A DNA stretch of 24,082 nt from Methanosarcina sp. UBA293 (GTDB lineage: Archaea; Halobacteriota; Methanosarcinia; Methanosarcinales; Methanosarcinaceae), in contig DALS01000032.1 of NCBI GenBank assembly GCA_002499445.1, forward strand, positions 1 to 24,082, written 5' to 3'. Positions 15,433 to 22,843 of this stretch are shown here, in pieces (the first letter of the stretch is position 1; every line of letters starts with the position of its first letter). The translations under genes and the position numbers were made by a program. The notes under the pieces were generated by a model that was given only the letters and a program-made list of their open reading frames with translations, was not told the DNA's origin and ran no database searches.

Positions 15433-16889
15433 TGCGTATGACAAAGCTACATGAACTTTTTAGTTGCAGGCATGCAAAGCTTTTGATTCTCTTGCTTTTG
15501 CTTTCCGGAATCTGTGCCGGTTGCCTTGGTCAGGATCCTCTTGAGGCAAGGGTAAAGAAATTGACCCATAGCCTTGGGGATAAGGATCAGAATGTAAGTT
15601 ATGCTTCAGTTTATGCACTTGTAGATATTGGAGAACCTGCAGTGGACTCTTTAATAAAAGCTTTAAAAAATGATAGTCCGCAGGTGCGCAGCCTTGCTGC
15701 TCGTGCTCTCGGAGAAATAGGAGATCAAAAAGCTGTAGGCTTTCTTATCGAAGTCCTGGACGATCCTTCTCCTGAGGTTCGTATGAATGCAGCTTTTTCG
15801 CTTGGCAGCCTTGGAGCCGCTGAAGCTGTTGAGCCTCTAATTGAACTCTTAAAGGATGAAAATGAAGGCGTAGTTCTCAGTGCGGTGAGTTCTCTTGGAG
15901 AATTGAGGGATCCCAGGGCTGTTGAACCCATCTGTGAAGTTCTGAACGATAATAACTACGATGCCCGCTGGAAAATTGCCAGTGCCCTTAGAGGAATTGG
16001 AGATCCGAGAGCAATTGACACCCTTCTGGGCCTATTAGGTGATAAAGAGCTGGGACCTTCGGTAGCTAGTATGCTTGGCAACTTTGAAAGTGAACAGGTT
16101 TTTGGGAAAGTCATTAAACTGCTAGACAGCAGAGATCCTACAACCCGGGCCAACGCTGTAGCTGTATTTGAATATCTTCAGGATCCTGCTGCTGTCCCCT
16201 ACCTGGTTGAAATGCTGGATGATAGGGCTCCAGAAGTGCGAAAGGAAGCTGCTTTCGCCCTGGGCTTTTTTAAAGAGCCTGGGGAAGTTGCCCAATCAGA
16301 GCAGCCCCTGATCAAGGCTCTTGAGGATAGTGAGCCTGAAGTAAAGGAAGCTGCCGCTCGCTCTCTTGGACGTATTAAAAGCAAAGAATCGATCCCTTAC
16401 CTTGAAGAACTCCTTCAAGATAATAACCAGAACCTCCAGACTGCAGCCATTGAAGCTCTGGGAAGAATTGGAGACCCTGAGGTTGTGGATGCTCTTACCC
16501 CTCTCCTTGAAAATAAAAAATGGAAGGTAAGAACAGAGGTTGTGGATGCTCTCGTAGAAATTGGGGGTCCTGAAGCTGTTAATTCTCTGATTTCTTTACT
16601 TGGGGATGAAAACTATAGAGTAAGGCAAGGTGCTGCAGAGGGTCTGGGAAAACTTGGAGATCAGAGAGCTGTTGAACCTCTTCTCAAAGCTCTTGAAACC
16701 GAAAGGGAAAGGAATGTCCGGGCTGTGGAGGTCCGGGCTCTGGGGGAACTTGGAGGTTCTGAAGCTGTCGAGGGTTTGCGTCGGATCAACAAGGATATGG
16801 AAGAATATTGGAATGTCAGGACCGCTGCAGAAAATATACTCGAAAAAATAGAAGGAGTTGAGGAGGCGAATGTCTCTTCTACTTCTTGA
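15432..16889 (+). CDS. HEAT-repeat (PBS lyase-like) lipoprotein
   Basis: A 485-residue protein: a basic N-terminus, a hydrophobic core (LLILLLLLSGICAG) and a lipobox-like AGC followed by LGQDP point to a lipoprotein anchored outside the membrane. From about residue 40 onward it is a solenoid of some 13-14 HEAT/PBS-lyase repeats, each near 31 residues with the pattern DxxPxVRxxAAxALGxxGDxxAVxxLxxxL. Such repeats in archaea form scaffolds for protein contacts; no lyase catalytic function is implied. The start is ATG 15432, overlapping the upstream TGA, with GGGGGGAG ahead; GTG 15429 and ATG 15438 are alternatives. It is the last gene of the operon. Its external placement matches the adjacent anchored protein, and the pair may interact. 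Confidence 0.88.
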   Translation: MRMTKLHELFSCRHAKLLILLLLLSGICAGCLGQDPLEARVKKLTHSLGDKDQNVSYASVYALVDIGEPAVDSLIKALKNDSPQVRSLAARALGEIGDQKAVGFLIEVLDDPSPEVRMNAAFSLGSLGAAEAVEPLIELLKDENEGVVLSAVSSLGELRDPRAVEPICEVLNDNNYDARWKIASALRGIGDPRAIDTLLGLLGDKELGPSVASMLGNFESEQVFGKVIKLLDSRDPTTRANAVAVFEYLQDPAAVPYLVEMLDDRAPEVRKEAAFALGFFKEPGEVAQSEQPLIKALEDSEPEVKEAAARSLGRIKSKESIPYLEELLQDNNQNLQTAAIEALGRIGDPEVVDALTPLLENKKWKVRTEVVDALVEIGGPEAVNSLISLLGDENYRVRQGAAEGLGKLGDQRAVEPLLKALETERERNVRAVEVRALGELGGSEAVEGLRRINKDMEEYWNVRTAAENILEKIEGVEEANVSSTS

Positions 16890-17233
16890 TTTGATTGTTT
16901 GGACTGTAAAAATCTGAATAAAATGAAATACACTTTGGAGGGGGTTCAGGAGCAAAATCATTTCAAGATAAACCCAGGATAAAAACCAATTCCACAAACA
17001 CCTCAAATACACATCAAATGCCATAGGGTACAAAGAAACAAAAATATAATTTCCTTACTTTACGTTTTTATTAGTCTAGCAATAATTTAAAACGTTTGGG
17101 ACCCTGGAGAGATACCTAAAATTTCCCAGGTTTTTAACCGATAGCAGTCAACTGTGAGTGGAAGCTATGCTAGATTTTAAAGGTCCCAAAAGATGTCTAA
17201 AAATCTCGTAAATAATATGGAGGAAAGAACAGA
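16890..17233. other. intergenic with distant 9-bp inverted repeat
   Basis: No gene. TTTGGGACC (17095-17103) and GGTCCCAAA (17182-17190) are exactly complementary across 78 bases, and may form a structured leader or mark two half-sites ahead of the S-layer-like gene. GGAGG at 17219-17223 is its ribosome site. Confidence 0.45.
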
Positions 17234-18073
17234 ATGAAGAAATATACAGTAGTTTCACTTGCTACTCTCACTGTCTTAATTGTAGTTGCAGCAGGCATTG
17301 CAAGTGCAGCAGACAATGTTAGCAATGGAACCAGCATTTGTAGTGTTATCGGAACCAATTATGAATGCAGCAGTTGGTCTGACGAACAATATCCGGCAAT
17401 CGATTTATTTGGAGATACATACGTTCCGCTGCTTGCCAGTAATAGTTCACTATGGCAATCTCATGTTAACAAACTTGCCAATTTGGTTCTTGACAGTAAT
17501 GAAACGCACACTTTAAAACCCGGAGAAAAAATTGACTTTGGGCATGGTTATGCTTTAGAGGTCATGGAGATTGATATTGACAGTGAGAATGTCTGGCTTG
17601 AGTTCACAAAAAACGGACAATGTGTCGCTGATCAAAATGTCTTAGTTGATACTGATAGCAACAATACTTGGACTGTCACCCTTGACAATATTCAGGGCGA
17701 AAAAGATATTATTGTCATGAAAGTCCATGTCAAACAATTATTCGTGGGTACAGAAACAAGTGTCATCTGGATTGACGGAATTTGGCTTATTGATTATGCA
17801 AATGCCAGAACTCTCAATTTTGGAGACAAATTAGGAGAATTCACACTTGAGCAAATCATCAGCGGGACAGATTCGTCTAACCTGGGAAGTCTTGCTTTCA
17901 AAAATGCTTCAGTTGCTGATGACGCTTCAGTTAATGATGACTCTTCAGATGACAAGTCTTCTTCGTCAACCTCTCTTGAAAGGGGACTGGCTAAGTTCAC
18001 CAACAAAAATACAGAATCGCCCACTTCGTGGTACTGGAACTTTTGGGAATATATTATAATGAGAATCAAATGA
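17234..18073 (+). CDS. secreted protein with single S-layer (DUF1608) domain
   Basis: A 279-residue exported protein. Residues 1-25 are a clear signal peptide (KKYTVVSLATLTVLIVVAAG, with cleavage after ASA). The body (about 45-220) matches one Methanosarcina S-layer duplication domain: a W-x5 plus KLANLVLD opening, TLKPGEKIDFGHGYALEVME, ENVWLEFTKNG, and the end GDKLGEFTLEQI. Canonical Methanosarcina S-layer proteins carry two such domains, a linker and a C-terminal membrane anchor. This one has a single copy, then an Asp/Ser-rich linker (about 223-245) and an aromatic tail SWYWNFWEYIIMRIK instead of a standard anchor. It may be an accessory envelope protein or a shortened paralog. GGAGG 10 bases before the ATG supports the start. 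Confidence 0.87.
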   Translation: MKKYTVVSLATLTVLIVVAAGIASAADNVSNGTSICSVIGTNYECSSWSDEQYPAIDLFGDTYVPLLASNSSLWQSHVNKLANLVLDSNETHTLKPGEKIDFGHGYALEVMEIDIDSENVWLEFTKNGQCVADQNVLVDTDSNNTWTVTLDNIQGEKDIIVMKVHVKQLFVGTETSVIWIDGIWLIDYANARTLNFGDKLGEFTLEQIISGTDSSNLGSLAFKNASVADDASVNDDSSDDKSSSSTSLERGLAKFTNKNTESPTSWYWNFWEYIIMRIK

Positions 18074-18457
18074 ACATTTTATGAATTATAAGAACTGCAC
18101 AAAGAGCCTTTCGGGAAGGGCAATTTCCTTTCCTGAAGGGCCAAGAAAAAATGATGAGCCATTTCCTCCAATACTTTTAGAAGCTATATTCAGAATCTTA
18201 AAAAATACAATGATCAGGAAGCTCTCCCAGCCTATACAGGTTATGTCGTGCTTTTTCCTGTCAGGAGGGCCATGATCAGAACTGAAGAGTCTCAGGGTCA
18301 TGGAGATAATAGCAAATGGCTTCTAGTAAGCACATGGCATAAGGCTTTTAGAAGCTATATCTAAATCCTTAAAGTCTGTAGCTAGTCTGTGATTTTGACG
18401 AACTTTGACCAGCGCTTGTATAATGCTCCTGGCAATTACCGGCAGGAAATTTTGGAC
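18074..18457. repeat. 16-bp direct repeat in gene-free spacer
   Basis: CTTTTAGAAGCTATAT occurs exactly at 18174-18189 and 18345-18360, with looser similarity continuing for about 14 bases after each copy. The spacer also has CCTTTCGGGAAGG/CCTTTCCTGAAGG-like inverted sequence near 18110-18140. Open frames on both strands here encode nothing recognisable. Possibly a decayed duplication or small element. Confidence 0.45.
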
Positions 18458-18652
18458 TCAATCTTCGACAAGCTCAATAGCATCTTCCGGGCAGGCTTCC
18501 ACGCAGTACCCGCACTCTATGCAGTTTTCCGGACGGGCTACAACTGCCCTTTTTACCAGATCTATTTCTTCGATATCAAAAACTTCTACAGGACAAACTT
18601 CATAGCAGGCAAGAGCTCCTGTACACTCTTTATAATCGATTACTGGATGCAT
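18458..18652 (-). CDS. two-cluster ferredoxin, variant first motif
   Basis: A 64-residue bacterial-type ferredoxin that would carry electrons in the cytosol. The second motif is complete: C44-x2-C47-x2-C50 and C54-P (CIECGYCVEACP). The first motif is C10-TGALA-C16-YEV-C20-P, so the usual second Cys is replaced by Ala (A13). Such sites generally hold a [3Fe-4S] cluster, or a labile [4Fe-4S] cluster, while the other stays [4Fe-4S]. GGAGG lies just before the ATG. The gene stands alone between unrelated genes, so the redox partner is not evident; similar CTGA-type ferredoxins are known in archaea. Confidence 0.93.
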   Translation of the reverse strand: MHPVIDYKECTGALACYEVCPVEVFDIEEIDLVKRAVVARPENCIECGYCVEACPEDAIELVED

Positions 18653-18776
18653 CTTTCCTCCATCTTATCCATTTTTTTAAATTTAAAAGCTAAATTAGTG
18701 GCACAATAAATAACATTAATAATTTTAATAATATTATAGCATCGATAACGATTTGTTACTCCAGCGTTTTGCTGGG

Positions 18777-19073
18777 TTACTGGATTTCAATGTTTATAGT
18801 TTCCGAACTTTCCCTGTAAGGCACTATAACAAAGAGTTTTCCGTCGCAATATCTCGCAACCGCTTTTTGGGGGATGACCCCACAGCAAAATGCGTAAGTT
18901 CCGGCATATTCAACTCCTGTTTCTTCTCTTTTCGCTCTTATGAAAAAACCTTCCTCAACCATCTTTAATTCAATGTTCTCTTTTTTTACTCCCAGCAGAT
19001 TGATTTGAATTTCCAGGTTTCCCTTGTCATCAGAACACGAAAATACATCAGGCGACATTGTTACCATTGCCAT
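18777..19073 (-). CDS. short Hsp20/alpha-crystallin-like protein A
   Basis: A 98-residue protein consisting of little more than an alpha-crystallin core. INLLGVKKENIELKMVEEGF matches the LPGV-x-KEDI strand of Hsp20, and DGKLFVIVPY matches the NGVL-x-I-x-VPK strand. The long N-terminal arm and the C-terminal I-x-I motif that drive oligomer assembly in classic small heat-shock proteins are missing, so it may be a small oligomer or a specialised relative rather than a general chaperone. It has a Cys pair at 63-64 (AFCCGV) shared at the same positions with the paralog at 22844. GGGAGGG five bases before the ATG is a strong ribosome site. Likely cytosolic. Confidence 0.82.
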   Translation of the reverse strand: MAMVTMSPDVFSCSDDKGNLEIQINLLGVKKENIELKMVEEGFFIRAKREETGVEYAGTYAFCCGVIPQKAVARYCDGKLFVIVPYRESSETINIEIQ

Positions 19074-19100
19074 ACTAACCCTCCCAAAGAGTCTTCCCCG

Positions 19101-19188
19101 AAACTGTACAGTTTTAAATGCTATTTGTATATTCTATTCTTGGATAATGCTACTTGTATATTCTTGGATAATGCTACTTGTATATTCT
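19101..19188 (-). promoter_or_regulatory. Hsp20-like gene A promoter: palindrome and repeats
   Basis: Upstream of the gene (reading minus), AAACTGTACAGTTT at 19101-19114 is a perfect 14-bp palindrome. It abuts a TATA-like CATTTAAAAC (19111-19120). Beyond this, TGGATAATGCTACTTGTATATTCT repeats as two exact 24-bp copies (19141-19164 and 19165-19188) with a degenerate third copy towards 19119. A palindrome between TATA box and gene is a classic place for an archaeal repressor. Confidence 0.5.
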
Positions 19189-19364
19189 TGAATATTAGTA
19201 CGAGGCGTTAAGGCGTTTGAGTTCCAGGCGTTCATTGATCTGTATACCCATTCCTTACAGCCATACACCTCCCAATAATCCCAGTATTAAAGTAAGGATC
19301 TAGATATTTATAATTTATGAATTAATATTAATCCACAAGAAGGTAAGGCTACCATCCGGAAAGT
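19189..19364. other. spacer between UDG and Hsp20 A
   Basis: Gene-free, AT-rich, with a TATTAATATTAA-like stretch near 19318-19331. It separates the minus-strand UDG stop from the Hsp20-like promoter. Confidence 0.4.
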
Positions 19365-19958
19365 TCAGCTCCATAGACTACGGTTTTTATCGATAAAAAC
19401 GTGCTGAGTTTCTACTTTTGAGCGAGTGTAAATTAAGGCTGCAGGGTGATAGAGTTTCAGGATTGTTTTCCCTTCGTGTTCTATAGGGACTCCCCACTCA
19501 AGTTTTCGTCCAGGGCAAAAGGATTTCTCGGCGGTATTGCCAAGAAGAATTATAACTTTTGGGTTAAGCAAGATAATTTGGGAAAGAAGGAAAGGCTTGC
19601 AGCATTCGATCTCATCTACCCTGGGGTTTCGGTTTTCCGGAGGATGACATTTGACCGTATTTGTTACCATCCAATCCTCTTTTGAAAGCCCCATGTACTC
19701 GATCATTTTATCAAGTTCTTTTCCTGCCCTTCCATAGAACGGAATCCCAGTTTCATTTTCGTGTTTTCCAGGAGCTTCGCCTATAAAGAAAACTTTAGGA
19801 TTACAGGACCCTTTTCCTATGACTCTTCTGATTGCACTTTTATGGAGCGGGCAGCGCGTGCATTTAATAATCTCTTTTGCAACAGTTGTATATCCTGCCC
19901 CCACCATCATTTTAATTCTTTCTTCAAAGTCTTTACGGTTATTTTTTTCATATGTCAT
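19365..19958 (-). CDS. family 4 uracil-DNA glycosylase (iron-sulfur)
   Basis: A 197-residue uracil-DNA glycosylase of family 4, which removes uracil from DNA to start base-excision repair. GEAPGKHENETGIPFYGRAG (60-79) is the catalytic and uracil-binding motif, NTVKCHPPENRNP (100-112) is the second conserved block, and HPAAL (171-175) is the DNA-intercalation motif. The four cluster ligands are C33 and C36 (CTRC), C104, and C120 (or C119), the spacing of the [4Fe-4S] cluster in this family. GGGG lies 8 bases before the ATG. The C-terminal 20 residues after HPAAL diverge from the usual ending but the frame closes normally. It stands apart from other repair genes. Confidence 0.94.
   Translation of the reverse strand: MTYEKNNRKDFEERIKMMVGAGYTTVAKEIIKCTRCPLHKSAIRRVIGKGSCNPKVFFIGEAPGKHENETGIPFYGRAGKELDKMIEYMGLSKEDWMVTNTVKCHPPENRNPRVDEIECCKPFLLSQIILLNPKVIILLGNTAEKSFCPGRKLEWGVPIEHEGKTILKLYHPAALIYTRSKVETQHVFIDKNRSLWS
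19383..19400. repeat. perfect 18-bp palindrome inside UDG 3' end
   Basis: GTTTTTATCGATAAAAAC is fully self-complementary and lies in the last codons of the UDG gene (encoding part of FIDKN). A palindrome this long is expected about 0.1 times by chance in such a window. It may be a protein-binding site or act in transcript ending. Confidence 0.5.
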
Positions 19959-20168
19959 CCTTTGTACCCCTTTTAATATCTTGCCCTGTCATCCGCTATA
20001 TTCTTAAATTACATAGTTCTTTTTTCTTCTGATTTTTATATAAAGTTCATAATCCATTTTGTGAGACTAGGATCCAAACAAACTTATTTATGGAAAAAAT
20101 CCCATGACAAAGGTAATCATAATTTGATGAAGAAAAAATCTCTAAATTTATCTTTAAATTTCATTCTT

Positions 20169-20183
20169 CAATATATATAAAAT
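20169..20183 (+). promoter_or_regulatory. TATA box of pgk
   Basis: An AATATATATAAAATT run lies about 30-40 bases before the pgk ATG at 20210, a position giving a short leader. The rest of the spacer 19959-20168 between the divergent UDG and pgk genes holds no gene. Confidence 0.55.
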
Positions 20184-20209
20184 TTCATTCACAGAGGCGC
20201 GCTGAGGGT

Positions 20210-21448
20210 ATGACTTCTAGAAATTTTCTTACAATCGATGATTTTGACACATACGGAAAGACAATTCTTGTAAGGGTTGACCTGAACTCTCCTATGGATC
20301 CACAGGGTAATATTCTGGATGATATGCGTATCCGAAGCCATATTGCCACCTTGAAGGACCTTGAAGACGCAAAAGTTGTTTTGCTTGCGCACCAGAGCAG
20401 GCCAGGAAAAAAAGACTTCACTACAATGAAGCCCCATGCTCAACTGATGTCCAAATATCTGGGCAAGCAGGTTCTCTATGTAGATGATATTTTCGGAACT
20501 TATGCAAAGACTAGGATTGCTTCTATGGAAAACGGGGATGTTATCCTGCTCGAAAATGTAAGGTTCTATTCTGAAGAGAGCCTGGAAAGACCTCCAGAAG
20601 AACAGGCCAACACGTTTCCGGTTAAAAAACTGACACCCTTTGTGGACATCTTCCTTAACGATGCCTTTGCTGTGTCTCACAGGTCTCACCTTTCCGTAGT
20701 CGGATTTACTGAGGTTCTTCCGACCGGAGCCGGGAGGGTTATGGAAAAGGAACTCACCTCTCTGGACAGAGGAATTAAAGGAGGTCAAAGGCCAACAATT
20801 TTCGTGCTTGGAGGAGCAAAAGTGGACGATTCGCTCAATGTGGCGGAAAATGTGCTCTCAAGCGGAGGAGCTGACCGGGTACTCCTGACCGGAATAGTAG
20901 CAAATATTGCCCTTGCTGCATCCGGCGTAAATATAGGGAAAGTGAATCTGGACTTTATCAAATCCCAGGGATATGAAGGCCAGATCGAAAAAGCAAAAGA
21001 ATTGCTTGCAAGGTTTAAAGATAAAGTTGGTCTTCCCAGGGACGTGGCTTTGAACGATAATAAGAAACGTGTTGAAGTGCCGGTCTCAGAACTCAATTCT
21101 GATTCTCTCCCTATAAATGACATTGGGCTTGAAACCATTGTGGACTTTACCAGTGAAATCGAAAAAGCAAAAACTGTTATCTTAAACGGTCCGGCAGGAG
21201 TCTCCGAAGTTAGTGATTTCGCCCTTGGAACGCACGAAATTATAAGAGCTGCCACGAAATCTGAGTTCTCGATCATTGGAGGCGGGCATATTTCAGCAGA
21301 AGTCGATCATCTTGGGCTTGCACACCGTTTCTCTCACATCAGCACAGGCGGCGGGGCATTAATTGATTATCTGTCAGGCGTAAAGCTTCCAGGTGTCGAG
21401 GCTTTGAAGACTGCAGCTAAAAGATATCAGGAAGCTAAGAAACTTTAA
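20210..21448 (+). CDS. pgk: phosphoglycerate kinase
   Basis: Phosphoglycerate kinase interconverts 1,3-bisphosphoglycerate plus ADP and 3-phosphoglycerate plus ATP; in methanogens it serves mainly gluconeogenesis. The 412 residues match archaeal Pgk. ILVRVDLNSPMDPQGNILDD near residue 20 holds the substrate-binding Arg and Asp, LAHQSRPGKKD the second Arg loop, LLENVRFYSEE and FAVSHRSHLSVVG the next conserved blocks, FVLGGAKVDDS the hinge, LNGPAGVSE the nucleotide loop, and STGGGALIDYLSG the C-terminal signature. GAGG elements lie before the ATG, though the nearest is unusually close. No other glycolytic gene is adjacent. Confidence 0.97.
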   Translation: MTSRNFLTIDDFDTYGKTILVRVDLNSPMDPQGNILDDMRIRSHIATLKDLEDAKVVLLAHQSRPGKKDFTTMKPHAQLMSKYLGKQVLYVDDIFGTYAKTRIASMENGDVILLENVRFYSEESLERPPEEQANTFPVKKLTPFVDIFLNDAFAVSHRSHLSVVGFTEVLPTGAGRVMEKELTSLDRGIKGGQRPTIFVLGGAKVDDSLNVAENVLSSGGADRVLLTGIVANIALAASGVNIGKVNLDFIKSQGYEGQIEKAKELLARFKDKVGLPRDVALNDNKKRVEVPVSELNSDSLPINDIGLETIVDFTSEIEKAKTVILNGPAGVSEVSDFALGTHEIIRAATKSEFSIIGGGHISAEVDHLGLAHRFSHISTGGGALIDYLSGVKLPGVEALKTAAKRYQEAKKL

Positions 21449-21502
21449 TCGTCTTGCTTCCTGCAAGTTAGGGCATTTATAAGTTTGTAATAGTGAGTTT
21501 TC

Positions 21503-21528
21503 AATTCGACGGCCTTTTGTGTCGAATT
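21503..21528 (+). terminator. stem-loop after pgk
   Basis: AATTCGAC (21503-21510) and GTCGAATT (21521-21528) form an 8-bp stem about 55 bases after the pgk stop, followed by T-rich sequence at 21539-21565. A probable transcript end or 3' stabilising structure. Confidence 0.5.
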
Positions 21529-21698
21529 CCTAAATTTACCTCTTTAAAAATATCTTTTCTTATTTTTACCCTTGTGTGATTCTACTGTTCTCCCGAATGT
21601 GAAGTTCCAGAAATGTACTTTACCAGCTCCAAGAAACATGTTGTTTATATTAGCTTCCACTTACATTATTATCATACTAACCGATAATATCATAATAA

Positions 21699-21800
21699 CA
21701 GGTAATTATCATACTGGTGGGTAATATCATACTGGCAGGTAATTCTATACTAGCAGGTAACTGATAATTAGCTGGCATTTGCAGGTAATACCAGTTACTG
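21699..21800. repeat. degenerate 18-bp tandem repeats upstream of AMMECR1 gene
   Basis: Units close to CAGGTAATNNCATACTGG run at 21699-21717, 21718-21735 and 21736-21753. Looser copies follow (CAGGTAACTGATAATTAGC from 21754, CAGGTAATACCAGTTACTG from 21782). They lie about 110-210 bases before the downstream start. Confidence 0.6.
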
Positions 21801-21906
21801 TTAATAATTACAGGTTGGTGTTAGTAATATTTACAAACTGACGCTGTAATGCTGGCTAAGATTTGCAGGCAAGAATATCAGAATAATATTGAGGTGTGGT
21901 TCAAAC

Positions 21907-22506
21907 ATGCTTACAGATATTGAAGGCAGGGCTGCAGTCAAACTTGCAAGGAAAACAATCGAATCGTTCTTATCTGAAGAAAGACTCCCTGAACCTCAGG
22001 AACTGGATTTTGAGCTTTCGACGATTTTTGAGGAGAAGAGAGGGGTTTTTGTCACGCTTACGGAAAACGGATTATTGAGGGGTTGTATAGGGCATCCACT
22101 TCCTGATTCCACACTTGAGGACGCAATTATGGATTCTGCAATCTCTGCAGCAGTCCGCGACCCGCGTTTTCCGCCTGTGGGAGAAGATGAACTGAAAGAC
22201 ATAATTGTTGAGGTAACAATTCTTACCCAGCCAGAAAAAATTAATGCTCGACCAGAAGAACTCCCGGACAGGATAGAGATCGGCAAACATGGACTCATTG
22301 TAAAACAGGGCTACTGTCAGGGACTTTTGCTTCCTCAGGTCGCTCCTGAGAATGAGATGGATTCTATTGAATTTCTGGGTCATACCTGCCTGAAAGCCGG
22401 CCTTTCGCCTGACGCCTGGCTCAAGGGAGCTGAAGTCTCCTGTTTCGAAGGGCAGATTTTCAAGGAAAAGGAACCAAGGGGCGAAGTTATAGAAGAAAAA
22501 TTTTAA
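21907..22506 (+). CDS. AMMECR1 domain protein
   Basis: A 199-residue protein of the AMMECR1 family, conserved from archaea to humans. Archaeal members are also grouped as part A of the AmmeMemoRadiSam set, with a Memo-like protein and a radical SAM enzyme. The hallmark LRGCIGHPLP is at 57-66 with the invariant Cys at 60, followed by AISAAVRDPRFPPV (77-90) and LPQVAPE later. The molecular activity is not established. It lacks a signal peptide. The start is ATG 21907, with GAGGTG about 10 bases upstream; a TTG at 21889 would add six residues and has no ribosome site. Neither Memo nor the radical SAM partner is in this window. Confidence 0.94.
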   Translation: MLTDIEGRAAVKLARKTIESFLSEERLPEPQELDFELSTIFEEKRGVFVTLTENGLLRGCIGHPLPDSTLEDAIMDSAISAAVRDPRFPPVGEDELKDIIVEVTILTQPEKINARPEELPDRIEIGKHGLIVKQGYCQGLLLPQVAPENEMDSIEFLGHTCLKAGLSPDAWLKGAEVSCFEGQIFKEKEPRGEVIEEKF

Positions 22507-22783
22507 GGCTTTGAGAGCTAAAGCTCCTGAGAGCCTCGTAACTTAATTTTCATATTTTTTATTGGCATGCAAACCAATGTGTCTAAAACCCTGTTTACTC
22601 ATCGGAACCGGTAAAAGAAGCGATTTGAATTAAAATCCAGCAGGCGATTTGAAGAATTTTTGAAAAAACGAAAAACCCGCATTAGCTTATCGCTTCGTTC
22701 TTGTCATACTCGAGTTTCATTTCTGGAGCAAGATTAACAAAATAAGCGAATGAGTGATAAATGATTTCAACGTCAGCAAAAAT
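22507..22783. other. intergenic, no gene seen
   Basis: Gene-free, with a small GAGCT-AA-AGCTC hairpin (about 22513-22528) soon after the AMMECR1 stop and a repeated GCGATTTGAA (about 22620 and 22644). Nothing else is supported. Confidence 0.4.
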
Positions 22784-22818
22784 GATTAGCTCAATGCAAA
22801 TATATAAATATGCTAATC
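22784..22818 (+). promoter_or_regulatory. Hsp20-like gene B promoter with flanking inverted repeat
   Basis: GATTAGC (22784-22790) and GCTAATC (22812-22818) are exact inverted repeats that flank the TATA box TATATAAATA (22801-22810). The start of transcription is predicted near 22830. GGGGT ahead of ATG 22844 is the ribosome site. A dimeric repressor bridging both half-sites would block TBP, so the element is a good operator candidate. Confidence 0.5.
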
Positions 22819-22843
22819 TATGACATTATTTTGGGGTAATATA

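Noticed and set aside
16596..17033. 145-residue minus-strand frame overlapping the HEAT gene end
   Set aside because: Most of it is antisense to the HEAT repeats, and the free part has no ribosome site or family resemblance.
18086..18301. minus-strand 71-residue frame
   Set aside because: It has no ribosome site, no recognisable motif and an overlapping frame on the other strand, so it is probably chance.
19141..19188. CRISPR or mobile element end
   Set aside because: Two exact 24-bp copies are directly abutting with no spacer, and no cas gene is nearby.
20189..20788. 199-residue minus-strand frame
   Set aside because: It is antisense to pgk, which is unmistakable; no motif is present.
21699..21800. 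CRISPR array
   Set aside because: The units are adjacent, degenerate and lack spacers of regular size.
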